A DNA stretch of 64,000 nucleotides from Anarhynchus alexandrinus (taxonomy: Eukaryota > Chordata > Aves > Charadriiformes > Charadriidae), in the NCBI GenBank assembly GCA_008711295.1, contig VUYV01000120.1, forward strand, positions 1,191,468-1,255,467. Direction: 5' to 3'. A model generated the notes under the pieces. That model ran no database searches. It worked only from the letters and a program-made list of their open reading frames with translations, and was not told the origin of the DNA. This document shows positions 1 to 12,698 of this stretch, one piece after another. Every line of letters starts with the position of its first letter. Within the stretch, counting starts at the first letter, position 1. The position numbers and the translations under genes are program-made.

Positions 1-888
1 TTCTTGTGGCATTTCTCTTTGAAGCTGCTCTGGCTCCGTGCCAGTGAGCGGTCACAGACTGATCTGCAGCCGCCGTACATGCTCGCCACGTTGCTGGACC
101 CCATCTGCTAACAGACACGACTGGACTCGATGCCAAAATTTGCATCAGTGTCCTCCTCTCTTTCCTGCTTCTATGATCGGTATGGCATTTTGCAGACCCA
201 AAAGGATTTTATCTTTTTTTTTTTTTAATTCTATTTCTTGCTTTCCAGAAAATGCAAATTGTTGCTGTTTTAAGTGCAACAGGTGAGACTGCATTGAGAG
301 AGCTGCAGTTCAGCACCAAGGGATATTGTGTGTCTGTGAGGGGAAAGCCACCTTCTGGCATCTTGTCCAGCAGCAGTCCTACATCTTGTCCTCAGAGCTT
401 GCTCTCTCTAGCTAATAGTTTGTCCTGGTTTTGATAGCCATCTGCCTCCTGTTTTGTGCAGGTTATCCAAGGATACGAAGCAGGAGGACTTATCTTAAGT
501 GCTGGTAGCGTCAAAGACATGTGGGTTATCATCTGAGGCATGAGTTGTGAGCATGAGAAACGGTTGGTTTAAATCAGACACGCAAAACTGTTGAGAAATG
601 TGGTAAGCCCCTGTGAAGCCTTGCCTCCTCCTCGTCCTCCCACATCCCAGTGCATGCAGGCCCTGTCTCCGTTGCAAAATTGTACAAATAGCCAGGAACC
701 CAGCTGAAGTGAGGGAGGGGAGAGGGTGAGTCCGCAAGAACATGAAGAAGAAAATGAGGAGGAGTTGATTTTTCTTGACGTCTTCCACAGGCTGACCTTT
801 GTCTTCAGCTTCTGTGGAGAGATGATCTTATTTATCAGCTCCTTGCAGATTCCTTGTGAGATGCACGCAGAATGGATCCCAAGACTCA

Positions 889-948
889 GATGGATGGATA
901 GAGGGATGGATGGATAGATGGAAGGATGGATGGACAGATGGACAGACA
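889..948. repeat. (TGGA/GGAT)n microsatellite
   Basis: Imperfect tetranucleotide tract of TGGA units interrupted by TAGA and CAGA variants. It produces artefactual repetitive open frames on both strands that should not be taken as genes. Confidence 0.9.
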
Positions 949-3900
949 CAACTAGACACACAACATATCCTCTCCTCTCTGTTCTCCCACTTCTCCAATT
1001 TTTCTATACAAATATGCATGCCCTGTCATTTATCACTTCCTTCAGTCCTGACAGCTGATGAGAAAGTGTTGTTTAGGACTCAAGGTCTTTCTTTAGTTTT
1101 CTAATCAAATAATTTACATGTATGAGTTGACACAATAGATGAAGAGCCATAAGTCCCACTGCTTTCTATTATGTGTGATTCTCCTTTGAGTAAATATATA
1201 ATCACAGCCCTAAGTTGTAATAATTATGTAATATTTCTTGATAGGAGCAATTGGAATCTATTGTGTAGGGAAGTAATTACAGCCTACTTTAGTTCCTTTG
1301 TTTCTGAGTGGGTGGCATTTATGGGCAAAAAATTATGCATGCTCAAAAATCTTTATAAAATGTTAGGTTCTCAGGAAGTCTTGGACCTCCTCAGATGTAT
1401 GGGATTTTTAAGGGATAAAAACTTGTCTTTATTTTCTGCAATTCAAAAATGTGTATTCAATTAACCAAGAAACATTTAGTTCTAAGGATGATAGAACATC
1501 AAGGCAAAGGTTTTCCTTGCAAAAAAGGGAAAGTTTATACATTTACACATTCAAATAGGCTTGATGGTTGTGTGCATGTCCCCCCTCACACACACACAAG
1601 ATATGAGCTGCTTTTAAACTGACACCTTAAATATTGATTTTTATCCTGTAGCAACTTCATGTTGGAGGGTTCTTTTTTGTAATTAAATTGTCGACAAAAC
1701 TTTCACACTAGTGACAGTGCAAAAATTGGCTTAAAGGAATAAATTAACAGTAATAGCACAAAAGAAGGAATGTTAAGCAAACTGCTACAACACTGTCTAA
1801 TTCGCTTTTCCGATCGCATCAGTGAAGGTCTGGAAATAACCAGACGCCTTAACATTTATCTAGAAATGATAAAAATTACCATCCTGTCAGATATTCAGTG
1901 GATTTATTAATTACCAACAGAAACTTGAGATGGATGTGTGTTGGTTCAACTACTTAACTGCTCACTGGAGAATGTTTTTAAAGGGATTTCCTGTAGAGGA
2001 ATAAGAGAAGTTTGGGAAATATTTTTGAAGCTTGAAAACAAAAATGTTAAGTTTCAATTCCTGCCACGATCTTTAGAAGTCTTTCATCAAGGGTTTAGGG
2101 GACTGGTAAAGGGTGTAGGAAGTGGGCTGAAGAGGAGAAAAGATCATAAAAACACAAATACTTGTTCTGGAGGCATGAGGTGGCTTTTTATACGTAGCAA
2201 GCTAAGGGGCTCCTCTTATAGCATGGTGTACTCAATCAATCCTGCACCCGTGACGGTCATGTTGGGTGCAAAATTAGTGTTGAGGAAGCTGGAACTGGTG
2301 TTTTCCATGTCAGAGGTGGCACTTGCATCATCTTCAGCCCCGACAGTGTCTTTTCTCAGTAAAACTTAGTGTTGACTCTGGAGATTAGATGAGACATCTC
2401 CCAGCCCGAGGCATGTCTGGTGACAGACATTTCTTCGGGTCTGTGCTTTCTGTCTGGATTTCATTCGCTCAAATAAAAAAGCCCATATTTTGCGTTTTCC
2501 TAAATGTTACCTTGCTTCTTTTTTCTGAGATATTACCCTTCTAAAGGATGCTTTTCCCCAGATCTGCCCCAGTATACCTTTCTGAAGCAAATTGCATTTC
2601 TTGGGGTTTGGTGCATGCAGGAAGATGTATTTGGGGGCCCACGGTGGCAGCTCCTCCGTCTCTATGCCCATTGCTGGGGTCAAAGCGAGAAGAGGCTGGT
2701 GAGACACCAGTGGACAGTGTCTTGTGTCCCTCTCTCTGCCACCCTGTGGTCTGAATCAAGGGCAGTCTTGCCGAAAACATTTTCCAGAGGTTTGGGGGGG
2801 CATCACCTCAGAAAAGGGATTATTTGGTGCTAATCATCAATTCCTACCCTCAATTTCAGTGACAGTAAAGCACAAGAACCCAGCTGAGAGTCTCTGTTGC
2901 CCCTAATACTTAGTCACCACACCAGCTGAGAAACTGGCCCATGGCTTTATTTTCTCCTGGCTGACACAGAGGCTTAAAAACATCAGCTGTAAAGACACCT
3001 TCAGAGCCATCATTCGACTGATAGCACTAAGAATTTCCTCCACTTAGATTTCATCTGTCTGCTTCCTATGGAAAGCTTTGCAAGTGGCTTCCTACGATGA
3101 AAAAATGGTGTCATTTTCCTCCCATTGCACGTGGACTTTTGTTCCTTTTGACCCATTTCCCTGCTTTCCAATCAACTGGCCAATATTTTAGCCAGTGACC
3201 CTTTCTAAAATGTTCTCTCAGCCTCCAGAGATTCTCTAATTTACCCTAACAATTGTCCTGGTAAGAGTAGAAATAGGCAGCATGGTCCCAGCCCCATGCA
3301 GTACAGACGCACAGGCTATAACTCTGTGTTCACATCTGGGTGAAGCTTTGGTGGATGCTGCAAGCCCCCAAAGTGGAAACCTTTTCTCTGTGACTGAGTT
3401 GCACTTAAGACTTTTGCATGTGTAAATTTTATTTTGGATGTCTGCTGCTTAAAAAAGTGATGGCATGATAGCAAAGCCCACCCTCTCCCACATATTTTGA
3501 CTAATTGCCTCAAAACATCCTGTATTAGATTCAGGCTGTGTTTTACACCCACGTCATCACCATTTTTGTGTACATTTTATTTCACTGGCTTTCTGAAGCA
3601 AGGCTGTGAGCTGCCAAACTCCTCAGAGATAAATTAGAGGTCAGAGTCTGCACTGCTGCTCCCGAGTGGCGTGGACAAGGAGAAAGCCCCAACTGTTCCT
3701 TGTCCTATGGGACAGCTCCTGCGTAGCAATTAAAAACTTCATTTGCCAAGAGGATAAAGAAACTTCATACTGAATTTGATGGGAAACATAACTGATCAGT
3801 GTGGGAGGTAGTTGAAAATCCCCCCCTAGAGCTTTTCGTACAGTGTGTTTGGAGAGGCAGATGCTGTTGGGTGCTGTCCTGCTCTTCCCTGGCCACGAAG

Positions 3901-6900
3901 CCTGGTTTTTCCCCAGACATGAGTCTCACTTGAGGGGAGACCTTCAGGAACCGACACTTCATGGATGTGCCAACTACATAGCTGCTGCTTAGCTTATTGA
4001 TGCTTCGTATTGAGATTCAAATTCTTTTTGAAAGATTGCAATTTAAGCATCAGTTTTATTGTAGCTGCAGAGATTTCTTAATAACTTCCTGTCAAGTACA
4101 AAATGCAAGTTAATTTCTGATCCCAAAGAAGTGCTGTGACAAAGGCAGTTTTAATGACAATGTTTGGCACAGCCAAGCCCCAAACCAGTCTGCTCCTGCA
4201 GGTCAGTATGTACAGCTCATGCTCCCATAACTGCTGCCCTGATGTCCTTCATGCCCTAAAAGCAGCACTGTAATTCCCACTTGATTGGGAAAAGTCAAGC
4301 CAAGTTAAGAAAGAATTAGTTTTCACCCGAATCTTAGAGTGATAGATTTGGCCTACTGGTTTCAGAAAGTGAAAATGTGATCCTGCCCCAGGCGACAGTT
4401 TTTAGGAATATGCCTGATAGCTCCATGGTGTGACTTGCTTCAGCAACCTGCGCTTCTCCACGTGCGCACTTGTCTCTGCATGCTGCGGTATTAATAAATA
4501 ACACCTTAGTTTTCACGGTGCGTACGCCAAGATGGCAAGACGTTGTCCCAGAAGCCAAACATCTCTTATGATTCATAAAAGAGTTAACAGGCAATCCTGC
4601 ACCTCACAGGGAGACCTTTGCTACACATTTTTAATGGCCTGGGTTCTTGGTAGGTGAAAGGAAAGTTCCAAGCAATAATTAAGGTTTAAAATACTGTCTC
4701 AGTGCCAAGTAATCAAACTAGTTTTAAGTGAAGCAATTAGCAAGCATTAGAAAGGCAGCTATTTCCTGCTCGAAGGTGGTAAACTCTGTGTCTCTTATTA
4801 TGATTTCTCTGGGGATGTGAGTAATGGGCTATGGTGTTGTTTTTGGGGGGTGGTGGTTTTTTTTTTTGCATGTGTGGAAATACTGGCAATGTCCTAACTC
4901 TTTGCCAATTTACTAGATACGAATGACGATGAAGGTGGAACAAAGCCCTTACTCTTTTCTGGTGGCTTGAGCAATATGTGTGCCAAAGCCAAAGAGGTGC
5001 TTTTCTCATTGGTTGCTTAAATACAGGTTTGTCTTTGTTGGTTCAGGCTCATGGCCTCACCAGAACACCATCACTGGGACCAGGCTAGCACTGGCAGCTG
5101 GAATGACCAGATTGGGCAAAACCTGGTCATTCTGCTGCATTTGCTAGGTTTTCTTGGGGGCGGGGGGAGGGGTGTTGCTGAAACACAGGTAGGGACCACA
5201 TCTCTCTGAAAGAGAGGTTTCCCTTTGAAACCAGCTTGATTTTCTGCCCAGAGGCCTGCTTTTCCAAGGTTGGCAGCAGTGAGGCGGTTCCCCGTGGGTG
5301 CACCTACATCAGCAGTCTGTTTTCACCTAAGCGGGTGCTTCCGGAGCTGATCTGCCACTTGTCCTAATTTGCTGCACTTTGCTTTGTACCAGAGAGCCAC
5401 CCTTGAGAGCTGGACCAGGTCTCTCCCCCATCTCCCTTTCTGCCTCTCTCCTCCACCACAGCTTTATAAACTGGCATCGACATCTAAGGCTCCCTGGATT
5501 TATAAGAAATTCCCCTGTTGGCTCTGTTGGGCTTTGAAAAAGGCCTCGGGGGCTCCAACCGAATGGACGAGCAGCCAAATAAAGGCGAGAAGCAAGGCTC
5601 ACACCTTGCAAAAATGCATGAGGTGCAGGAACATGTCCCCAGAGGCTCAGCATCGCATAGGGGCAAACCGCTGCCCAAAAGGGAAGCCTCTGGGGGAAAC
5701 GTGAGGTCCAGAAACAGACACTCCATGATTTATTGTAATTTATTCTTCTTGTTTTGATTTTGGGGAAAAACTTCACCTTTTCTAAGTGAAAAATGTGAAT
5801 CTTAGGAGATATTAAAACTAGTTTGATTTCTATCATTTATGTTCCTTCCCCACCAAATTCAGGCAGGATGGCAACAGACTGGAAAGCCTGAAAACCAAAT
5901 TCTTCAACAGCATTTCCGATTTGTGCAAGCACGTGCCCTTATCTAGTACTGAGCCTGATGAGACTAGTTTTATTTTAACAAGCCTGGATCATAAATTTGA
6001 TCAGATGGCAGCTTGTGCTAGCACCAATTGAAGCCTGTACTGGTAGAATTATTGCTGTGTATAAGCCAAAAAGAAAAGCACACCAAAAAAGCTGGAATCT
6101 TACCTAAGCTTAAAGACACAATGGGAAGTTTGGCAGAAAATGTGGAATTATGTCCTTTTTTAAAATTGTTGGATTTTCAGGACCACAGGAAGCAGAGGGG
6201 GAGGGTTCCCCTCCCATCCTCTGGATTTTCAATCAATTTGTTCTTAATTTTTTCTCTGAACATAAAGGACAGCTCAGGCTTTTCTGACAGGGTGTTTAGA
6301 TACTGAAGATAACCCCAACTGTGCTTAAACTAATGGATTTTCTGTCTGAATGTTGCGATAAAGAACAGAGAAGAGGAAGAAACAGTGTCCCCAACGTGTA
6401 GGACCTCAACCCAGATAGGTATTGGCAAAAGAAACTCCTGTTTTGGTAAAAGAGGGAAGCTAACTATCTCCTTTCCAGCTGACAACTCAGCTGATGAGTC
6501 TATCAGCTCATCGAAAAGCCTCTCGCCTGCTCTTTATTTATTATTATCACAGCATCTCTGCAAAATTTGGTGTTTGTCACAGCTTTGGGTTTTGCACCCT
6601 ATTTTTTCTGGTGGAGGCATGAACGCCTTTACAGCAATCTAAGCACCTTCCTAGTAGGCTTGAATTCATAGAGAAACAGGCCACAGGTTGAAAACTGTTA
6701 GACCACAGCCGATAGCTAGATGTGTTATTTTCCATCAGAAGACACAACATTCGGATTTTTTAGAGCTTTTCCAGCCCAGCTTGCTTCAGATGGGAATTTT
6801 GCTGGGTGTCTCTGGTCAGGTCAGACTCCTCAGAGATGGGCACTAATTACATGCTGCTGGTCGCTTCAGTCCTCAGCTTGCAGCCTCCTTCTTCCAGACA

Positions 6901-7406
6901 CGAGGGTGAAGCTCTCATGATTGCAGACGCAGTCAAAGGGGACCTGTACTGTGACCAAGTAAAGTGCTATGGAAATAAGTACTCTGAAAAATCAAGCCTT
7001 GTGCTTTCTCAAATTAGCAGATGCTTTTAACAATGTTGACCTTCCTATCTCTGCAATTCCATTCCCCGTCTCTGAAAATGGGGATAATAATAATATCATT
7101 TTGTGTCACAGGGCTCTGCTGAAGATACCTCCATTAGTGCTGGTGAGTTTTTCAGTCTCAAAGAGAGAGCACTTCATAGGAAAGCTCAGCCCGGGGTTTG
7201 AAAAATATGCAAGTGAATGAGGACGAGAGGCTGTGGGATGAACAGGGAGAGAAACACACAACAACTGCCTCGTCTGGGGATGTGGATCTTTATGTGTGGA
7301 GCAAGGCAGGGTCTGATGGAGGGCAGAGGAATAGGTCTGTGATCATGTCTTTCTAGACCACACTATAACATATGCAGAGGAGACTAAATCAAAGTGGATG
7401 GCACTA

Positions 7407-7455
7407 TGTGTATGCATATGTGTGTGTGCGCGCACTCATGCATGTACACGTACAG
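7407..7455. repeat. Alternating purine/pyrimidine (TG/CG/CA) tract
   Basis: Nearly uninterrupted alternation of TG, TATG, GCGC and CATG steps with a central TGTGTGTGCGCGCA. Such tracts can adopt left-handed DNA; here it is simply a low-complexity repeat in gene-free sequence. Confidence 0.7.
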
Positions 7456-10400
7456 GATCTAATCTGAAATTAACAGCTAGGGTGAGGCCACCATTTTTAA
7501 CGGTGAGATTCACAGGAATAAGTGTGAAGTTGAGGGTGACTGTGAAATGTATATTTATCAAAAAAGAAATTAAAAAATTAAAATAAAATAAAATAGTTTT
7601 CTAATCCTGCTACAGAAAGATCCTTTGCTGCCCTGAAAGCCATCAGAACAGCAAAAAAATAACCCATGGTAGCAACAACATCTTAGGACGTCACATTGTG
7701 GCGCAGGGCAGACTCCCAGGCATATCAGGATGACAATAGCCAGGGCTACTAAGGCAGACCTCAAAGGCTCAGGACTTTACCAGGCACCAAGATCCTGCCA
7801 GGGTGTCCACCCGCTTGTCTGGGCCAGGAGACCCTCCTGCGCCGGCTGTGCACTGCTGTTTGCCTGTGTCTGGGGTCTCCACCGCTTCCTGCTGGCATCT
7901 GCCCCTGCCTGGTCAATGGCCACCTGGCTGCCTTTTAGCCAGGACCTGCTCAATGCTAAGGTGGTAGTAGCTGTTCCTGCAGCCAGATCTCTTCAGGGCT
8001 GCGATGTGAAAGGCAGAGAAATGGCTGTGCTGTGGCGCTGGTGGGGTGGTAACCTCTGGCTGGCGGCCGAGGCAGCTGCGGCTGAGAGAGGGTTATAAAC
8101 CTTTGATCGGGGGGAATGGTCACTGCAGGAGTCGGGAGGTGTAATGTGGCGGCTCCTGCAATATCTAATTGCTTCTGCATTAGACTTCAGAGGTGGAACA
8201 GCAAGATTTACTTCTCACAGCTTACGTCTTGCTAGCAACACTCTCCAAACTCTCCTCCCCACCCCTCCTGATATAAATGTCTATATGTATTTTGTTTCCA
8301 ATCTGAGCATCTAAACTTCTTTGAATATCCTGCTTGAAGATTGAATCCTCTCTATCCTCTATTTACTCCATTTCCTTTCAGGCAGGCCTGATGGCTGCTT
8401 GAAATATTCCCGTTACCTCCAACTGATAAAGATTTCTCACAGTGGAGCACAGTGCGTTCGCCCAGAGTGTATCCACCTGACTTCAGCAGTGCTGCATTAT
8501 TAGCTTGGGAAGCTATGACCTTGAAGGCTTTCTATTTAATTTGTTTCAACATTCCAGCCATAGAGATATTTGCTCTGATTAGACCCAGTAAATTACCCTC
8601 TGCAGATGAATTATCAGGGGATTTTCTTCTATTTTTTTCTGCCCATTCTCAAACTACACAGAATGAGCCCGGGTACATAGCTGTGTGTGTCTGGATAGCT
8701 TAAATGACTTCCTTTCCATAGCAGAGGTCTCTAAACAATTTACAGTAAGTTTTTCTGAATGACTGCTCATCATGTACGTGCCATTTATGGTGTCACCCAG
8801 TGGCTAATTTGATTATCAAAACTTTTCAATGATTAAATAAATCACAAATTATTTGTAGTTTTGGTCAGTGATTAGCAAATACATAGCAGATCCATGGGGA
8901 TATCCATACCTGCACCCCAAGTAAGGCATAAGCAGCCATTTTCTTGGCATTCTGGGAAGGAGAGGATCTTTCTTACCTATTTAGGAAAGGAGACATACAA
9001 ATATTGAAAGAACAAGAAAAGGTTTGAAAGAAAGTCTATAAATGCTGGCTTTCTAGAATTAAGTATCTTGATTTATATTGTCTTCTATTGCAGTGACCGT
9101 GACTTCTCTAGATGAGTAACGTTGCTTGCAGAGATGTTCAGCATTCTGGTAATAGAAAAGTGGGAATGTGGTCTTGGTGTGTGAACTTCAAACACGCTGA
9201 CCAGCAAGGAGGAGAGCTGAGCCAAATCTTTAACATTTTCTGGTTCCATATGAGCAAGAGGTCCACTTTTTCTGCAACATTTTTCCACCAGCGATACAGC
9301 AAGTCCTTGCAAGCAATTGAGTTACGGGAACTTAATTCTTTATCGCTTTTGGCCCAGCAAGAAGCCTTGTGCAACTCTGAGCCAAATGCAAATGCGAAGT
9401 GGATTAGCTCCAGTCACCCTGCAGGGACATTTTGGTTTGCATTTGCAGGAGGCTGAAAGTCTGCACGTGGGTAGTCACCCTAGGTTACTTTGTTAGCAGT
9501 AACTTTTGCTGAGCTTCCCTAAATTTGTCACCTGCACCTACATGAATATATCCCTAGGGAAGAGATGGTTATATCAGCATTTAGAAAAGGGCTTTTTCCA
9601 GAATGACTCATCTTAAATAGTAAAAATAAGGATAGATGCACACTTCTGAAGGTGTTTTTTTCTCCTTGGGGGACATCTTTTCTTTGAGCAGGAGCTGTAG
9701 CATGTGCAGTGTGCTCATGATTCCCAGCAGAGCAGTCAAAAAGCCTGTTAGGACAAGAGTTCACTCTGCAAGACCCAGGGCCATGATACCTTACCTATCA
9801 CCGGCCAAGCTTCCTGCGGGCAACTCAGCTCCACCTCACGTCTGGAACAGTGATGAATATTGCCTGCTTCCCTGCACCTCTGTCCTGGTGTGCTTCCAGT
9901 GCTGAGCTGGGGGACTGTATGATTCTCTGATTCCATCAGGAGCTTATGGCATTCGCAGAACAAGCTATCATTACAAGAAGCACTGTTGGCCATTATCTCT
10001 GCAGCTCCATGAGAAGGTTTTCCCCCACAAACTCATTTTTTTAGTTTGGATGAGGCTGGAAATGATGGGAACTGGTGGCTCCGGGTACCCTGACATTTTT
10101 TTTCCTTGCAGTGATTCGGATAACACTTCTCAACTCTGGGGGAAGGAGGGATGGTTTTTCTGCTTTTATACAGAGGACTGGAAATTGTGATTTAATCCTT
10201 GAACTGTGTAAATAAAATCCTAAATGCAGAATTACTGGAAAAGGCACAGGGGCTACTTCAGCCAGGAAATAACTTCATCAAATGTTTTTTGGATCAGAAC
10301 TGCTCAAAGTGTATTTTACACTTTTCATATCAAAAAAAAGTGTTGCAATAAATGAGGATACATGGTTATTTGAACTCTAGCATAAAATGCTAACATAACA

Positions 10401-11135
10401 TTCTCTTGCACCATTAGCTCTGTTTCTTTGGGGTATGTATAGCTACAGGCAATTCAGAGCTTTGGCAGGTCAGGGTAACATTTGCTTAAAACATGTTTAA
10501 GCCTGGGCTCCAGTGACCTCACTAACCAAATAGATGAAGCTAAAAATAAATGTGAGATGTTGTAGACACACAGGAGCCCCTGTTCCCCCAACTGTTTGCA
10601 AAAGGAAGAGACTGATTCTCCTGGTTTCAGTTTGACGTTGGAGATAAGAACTCACATCAGACAGTTTGGGTGGGGGGTCCTTTAGTCTCATTTTCTCAGA
10701 CAGCAAATACTGCATAGAGATCCTCCAGAAATCCCTCCTGCACTCTGCATTCCCATTCCCCAAATACTTCAGGTCCTTACATTTTTATGGCTAGATAATG
10801 AGGCCAAACCAAATCTGTCATTTGATCTCTCTGCTAATGTAGCAGACACAGTTTTCCAATCCCAGCTTAAGCCGATTTTACTTAACTGTGACCTCTGCAG
10901 CTGATGAGAGCTGAAACAAAACTTCTTCAGTTCAGGTCCTGGGTTTTGGACAATGTATGACTGCTACTGTCTACAAGTCCATTTGAAAATCCATATAACT
11001 AGCAAGTCAAGACGCTGAGTTCAGAGCAACAATAAATTTTCTTAACCAAATAATTAGCCTCAATTGCAGAGGTGGAATTTCACATTCATGAACGATTTGA
11101 GAAGTAAATGGAGCTGGTACAGAAAGATTACAGTA

Positions 11136-11152
11136 GACAACAATTAGTTGTC
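11136..11152. repeat. Short perfect inverted repeat (GACAAC-5-GTTGTC)
   Basis: GACAAC, a 5-base AATTA spacer, then GTTGTC. The arms contain ACAA cores in opposed orientation, the arrangement bound by some SOX dimers, but no function is demonstrated. Confidence 0.45.
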
Positions 11153-12670
11153 AATTTTCCCATGTAACGTGGACACAAAATGGTTTAAACAAAGGTTGGA
11201 TGCACTGTGCTATGGGATATGAAGATGGTCCTCCATGGATCTGCATAATCTGATTCCTCTGAAGCTACAGGAAGCAGAATTAGGTGATGATGGCTGGTCG
11301 TGAAGGTGAGAAACCTTCGTGTTGACATGGCTGTGATTGCCAGAGTTGACTCCTTTTGTCTTCACCCCAAGGTGAGACTGTGAGGCACATTTTTGTAGGC
11401 AAATGGAGCACTGGGAGACTTTAGACTGGCTGGTACAGGCAGATCAAGGCCATCCGCAGCACCGAAGGTGTAACTGGAACACCTAAACAGAGTAGTTTCC
11501 CCTAAGGAAGTCTCATACGCAACTGGCCACACCGCAACAGTTAACGTTGGCGTGGGTCTCCACAGACGTGACGATCTCTGCAATGTGTGGTGTTGCGGGA
11601 AGAGGATGTACCCATTGTTCCTTCCCCTCTTAATTAGACATGGCCTTCTAATAACGAGGCTGGCAGAGGCAAAAGGATCTGGGTCCCGTGGGCTGGGCAG
11701 GGAGATTGCCCATCCCCGCTGCAGTGCCGTTCCCCAGATTGAGGCGATTTCCTCCTTTTCGTATTTGGCAGCGGGATTGGGGGGAGGAGGGGAGCGGGAG
11801 TTCTTTAGGGGATATTTTAAATGATTTTTCCTGCTGGCAGAAGGGGAGCAAAGGCTTTCAGAATGAGACCTGACCTTTTGTGTGCCATGGCACCAGCTCC
11901 CAGCGAGGCCCGTCAAATTCCTCCCTAATGAGGAAGTTTGTTTTTGCTCTGCGGCCGAGTTCACCAAGAATAGCCCCGTTTTCCTGCCAATCAGCTGGAA
12001 AACTTCCTCTCTCAGGGCTCGCATGAGGTCCTCTGGCCAACAGCTCATCCCGTCCCTCCATGTGCGGGGAGCCACCACACGCCAGCCTACGGGACTTTCT
12101 GCCCAGGAGTGGCTTGGTCTCTTCAGCACTTCTTCCCTGGGTGACCCCAAGGTCCTCCGCAGCCGGCAGTCAATTTGAGGAGGTCCAGAAGCTCTGACTA
12201 AACCCCCAAACTCCTGGGTAAATCTGCTCTGCCTCTAGTATTTCTTAAAAGAACCTCACAGCCCCAGCTAGACCCAGTGGAGGGAGAGTTTGGGATGTGT
12301 AGAGAGCCCTTTTCCTGCAGAAAGGCAGCAATGTCTCCTCCATGGCTTGTTCCCTGCCCTGTGCCCCAGTCCCCCCCCTTTATATAGTCAACTCCCTTTG
12401 CTCTCCACTGTACCCTCATCCCTTCATCCCTCTTTCCTTGCCCTGAAGCTGGTAGCTGTTGAGGAAGATGAAGGAAAACTGCACGTTGCAGACGAAGGGA
12501 TAAACACGGTTTCCCTTCCTTGCTCCACGCTGAAATGCAGCTTTGCTGATTTTGACCCTCTGCTCTCCTGTGATCATCTCTGATGAACTTTACAGGCTAA
12601 CCCCAGTGTCAGCTCAGCTCTGTGCAAATTTGTAATACATGTATGTAAAGAAAACCCCCAAACATATCCC

Positions 12671-12698
12671 TTTTTTTAAAAAAAAAAAAAAAAAAAAA
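12671..12698. repeat. T7A21 homopolymer
   Basis: Seven T followed by twenty-one A. No LINE or processed-gene body is recognisable on either side, so it is recorded as a simple repeat rather than a retroposition tail. Confidence 0.9.

Noticed and set aside
569..961. Ser/Ile/His/Pro-repeat protein frames around 0.9 kb
   Set aside because: They are translations of the tetranucleotide microsatellite.
5327..5836. 169-codon minus-strand frame as a gene
   Set aside because: Several frames are open on both strands in the same GC-rich stretch and none has a recognisable domain.
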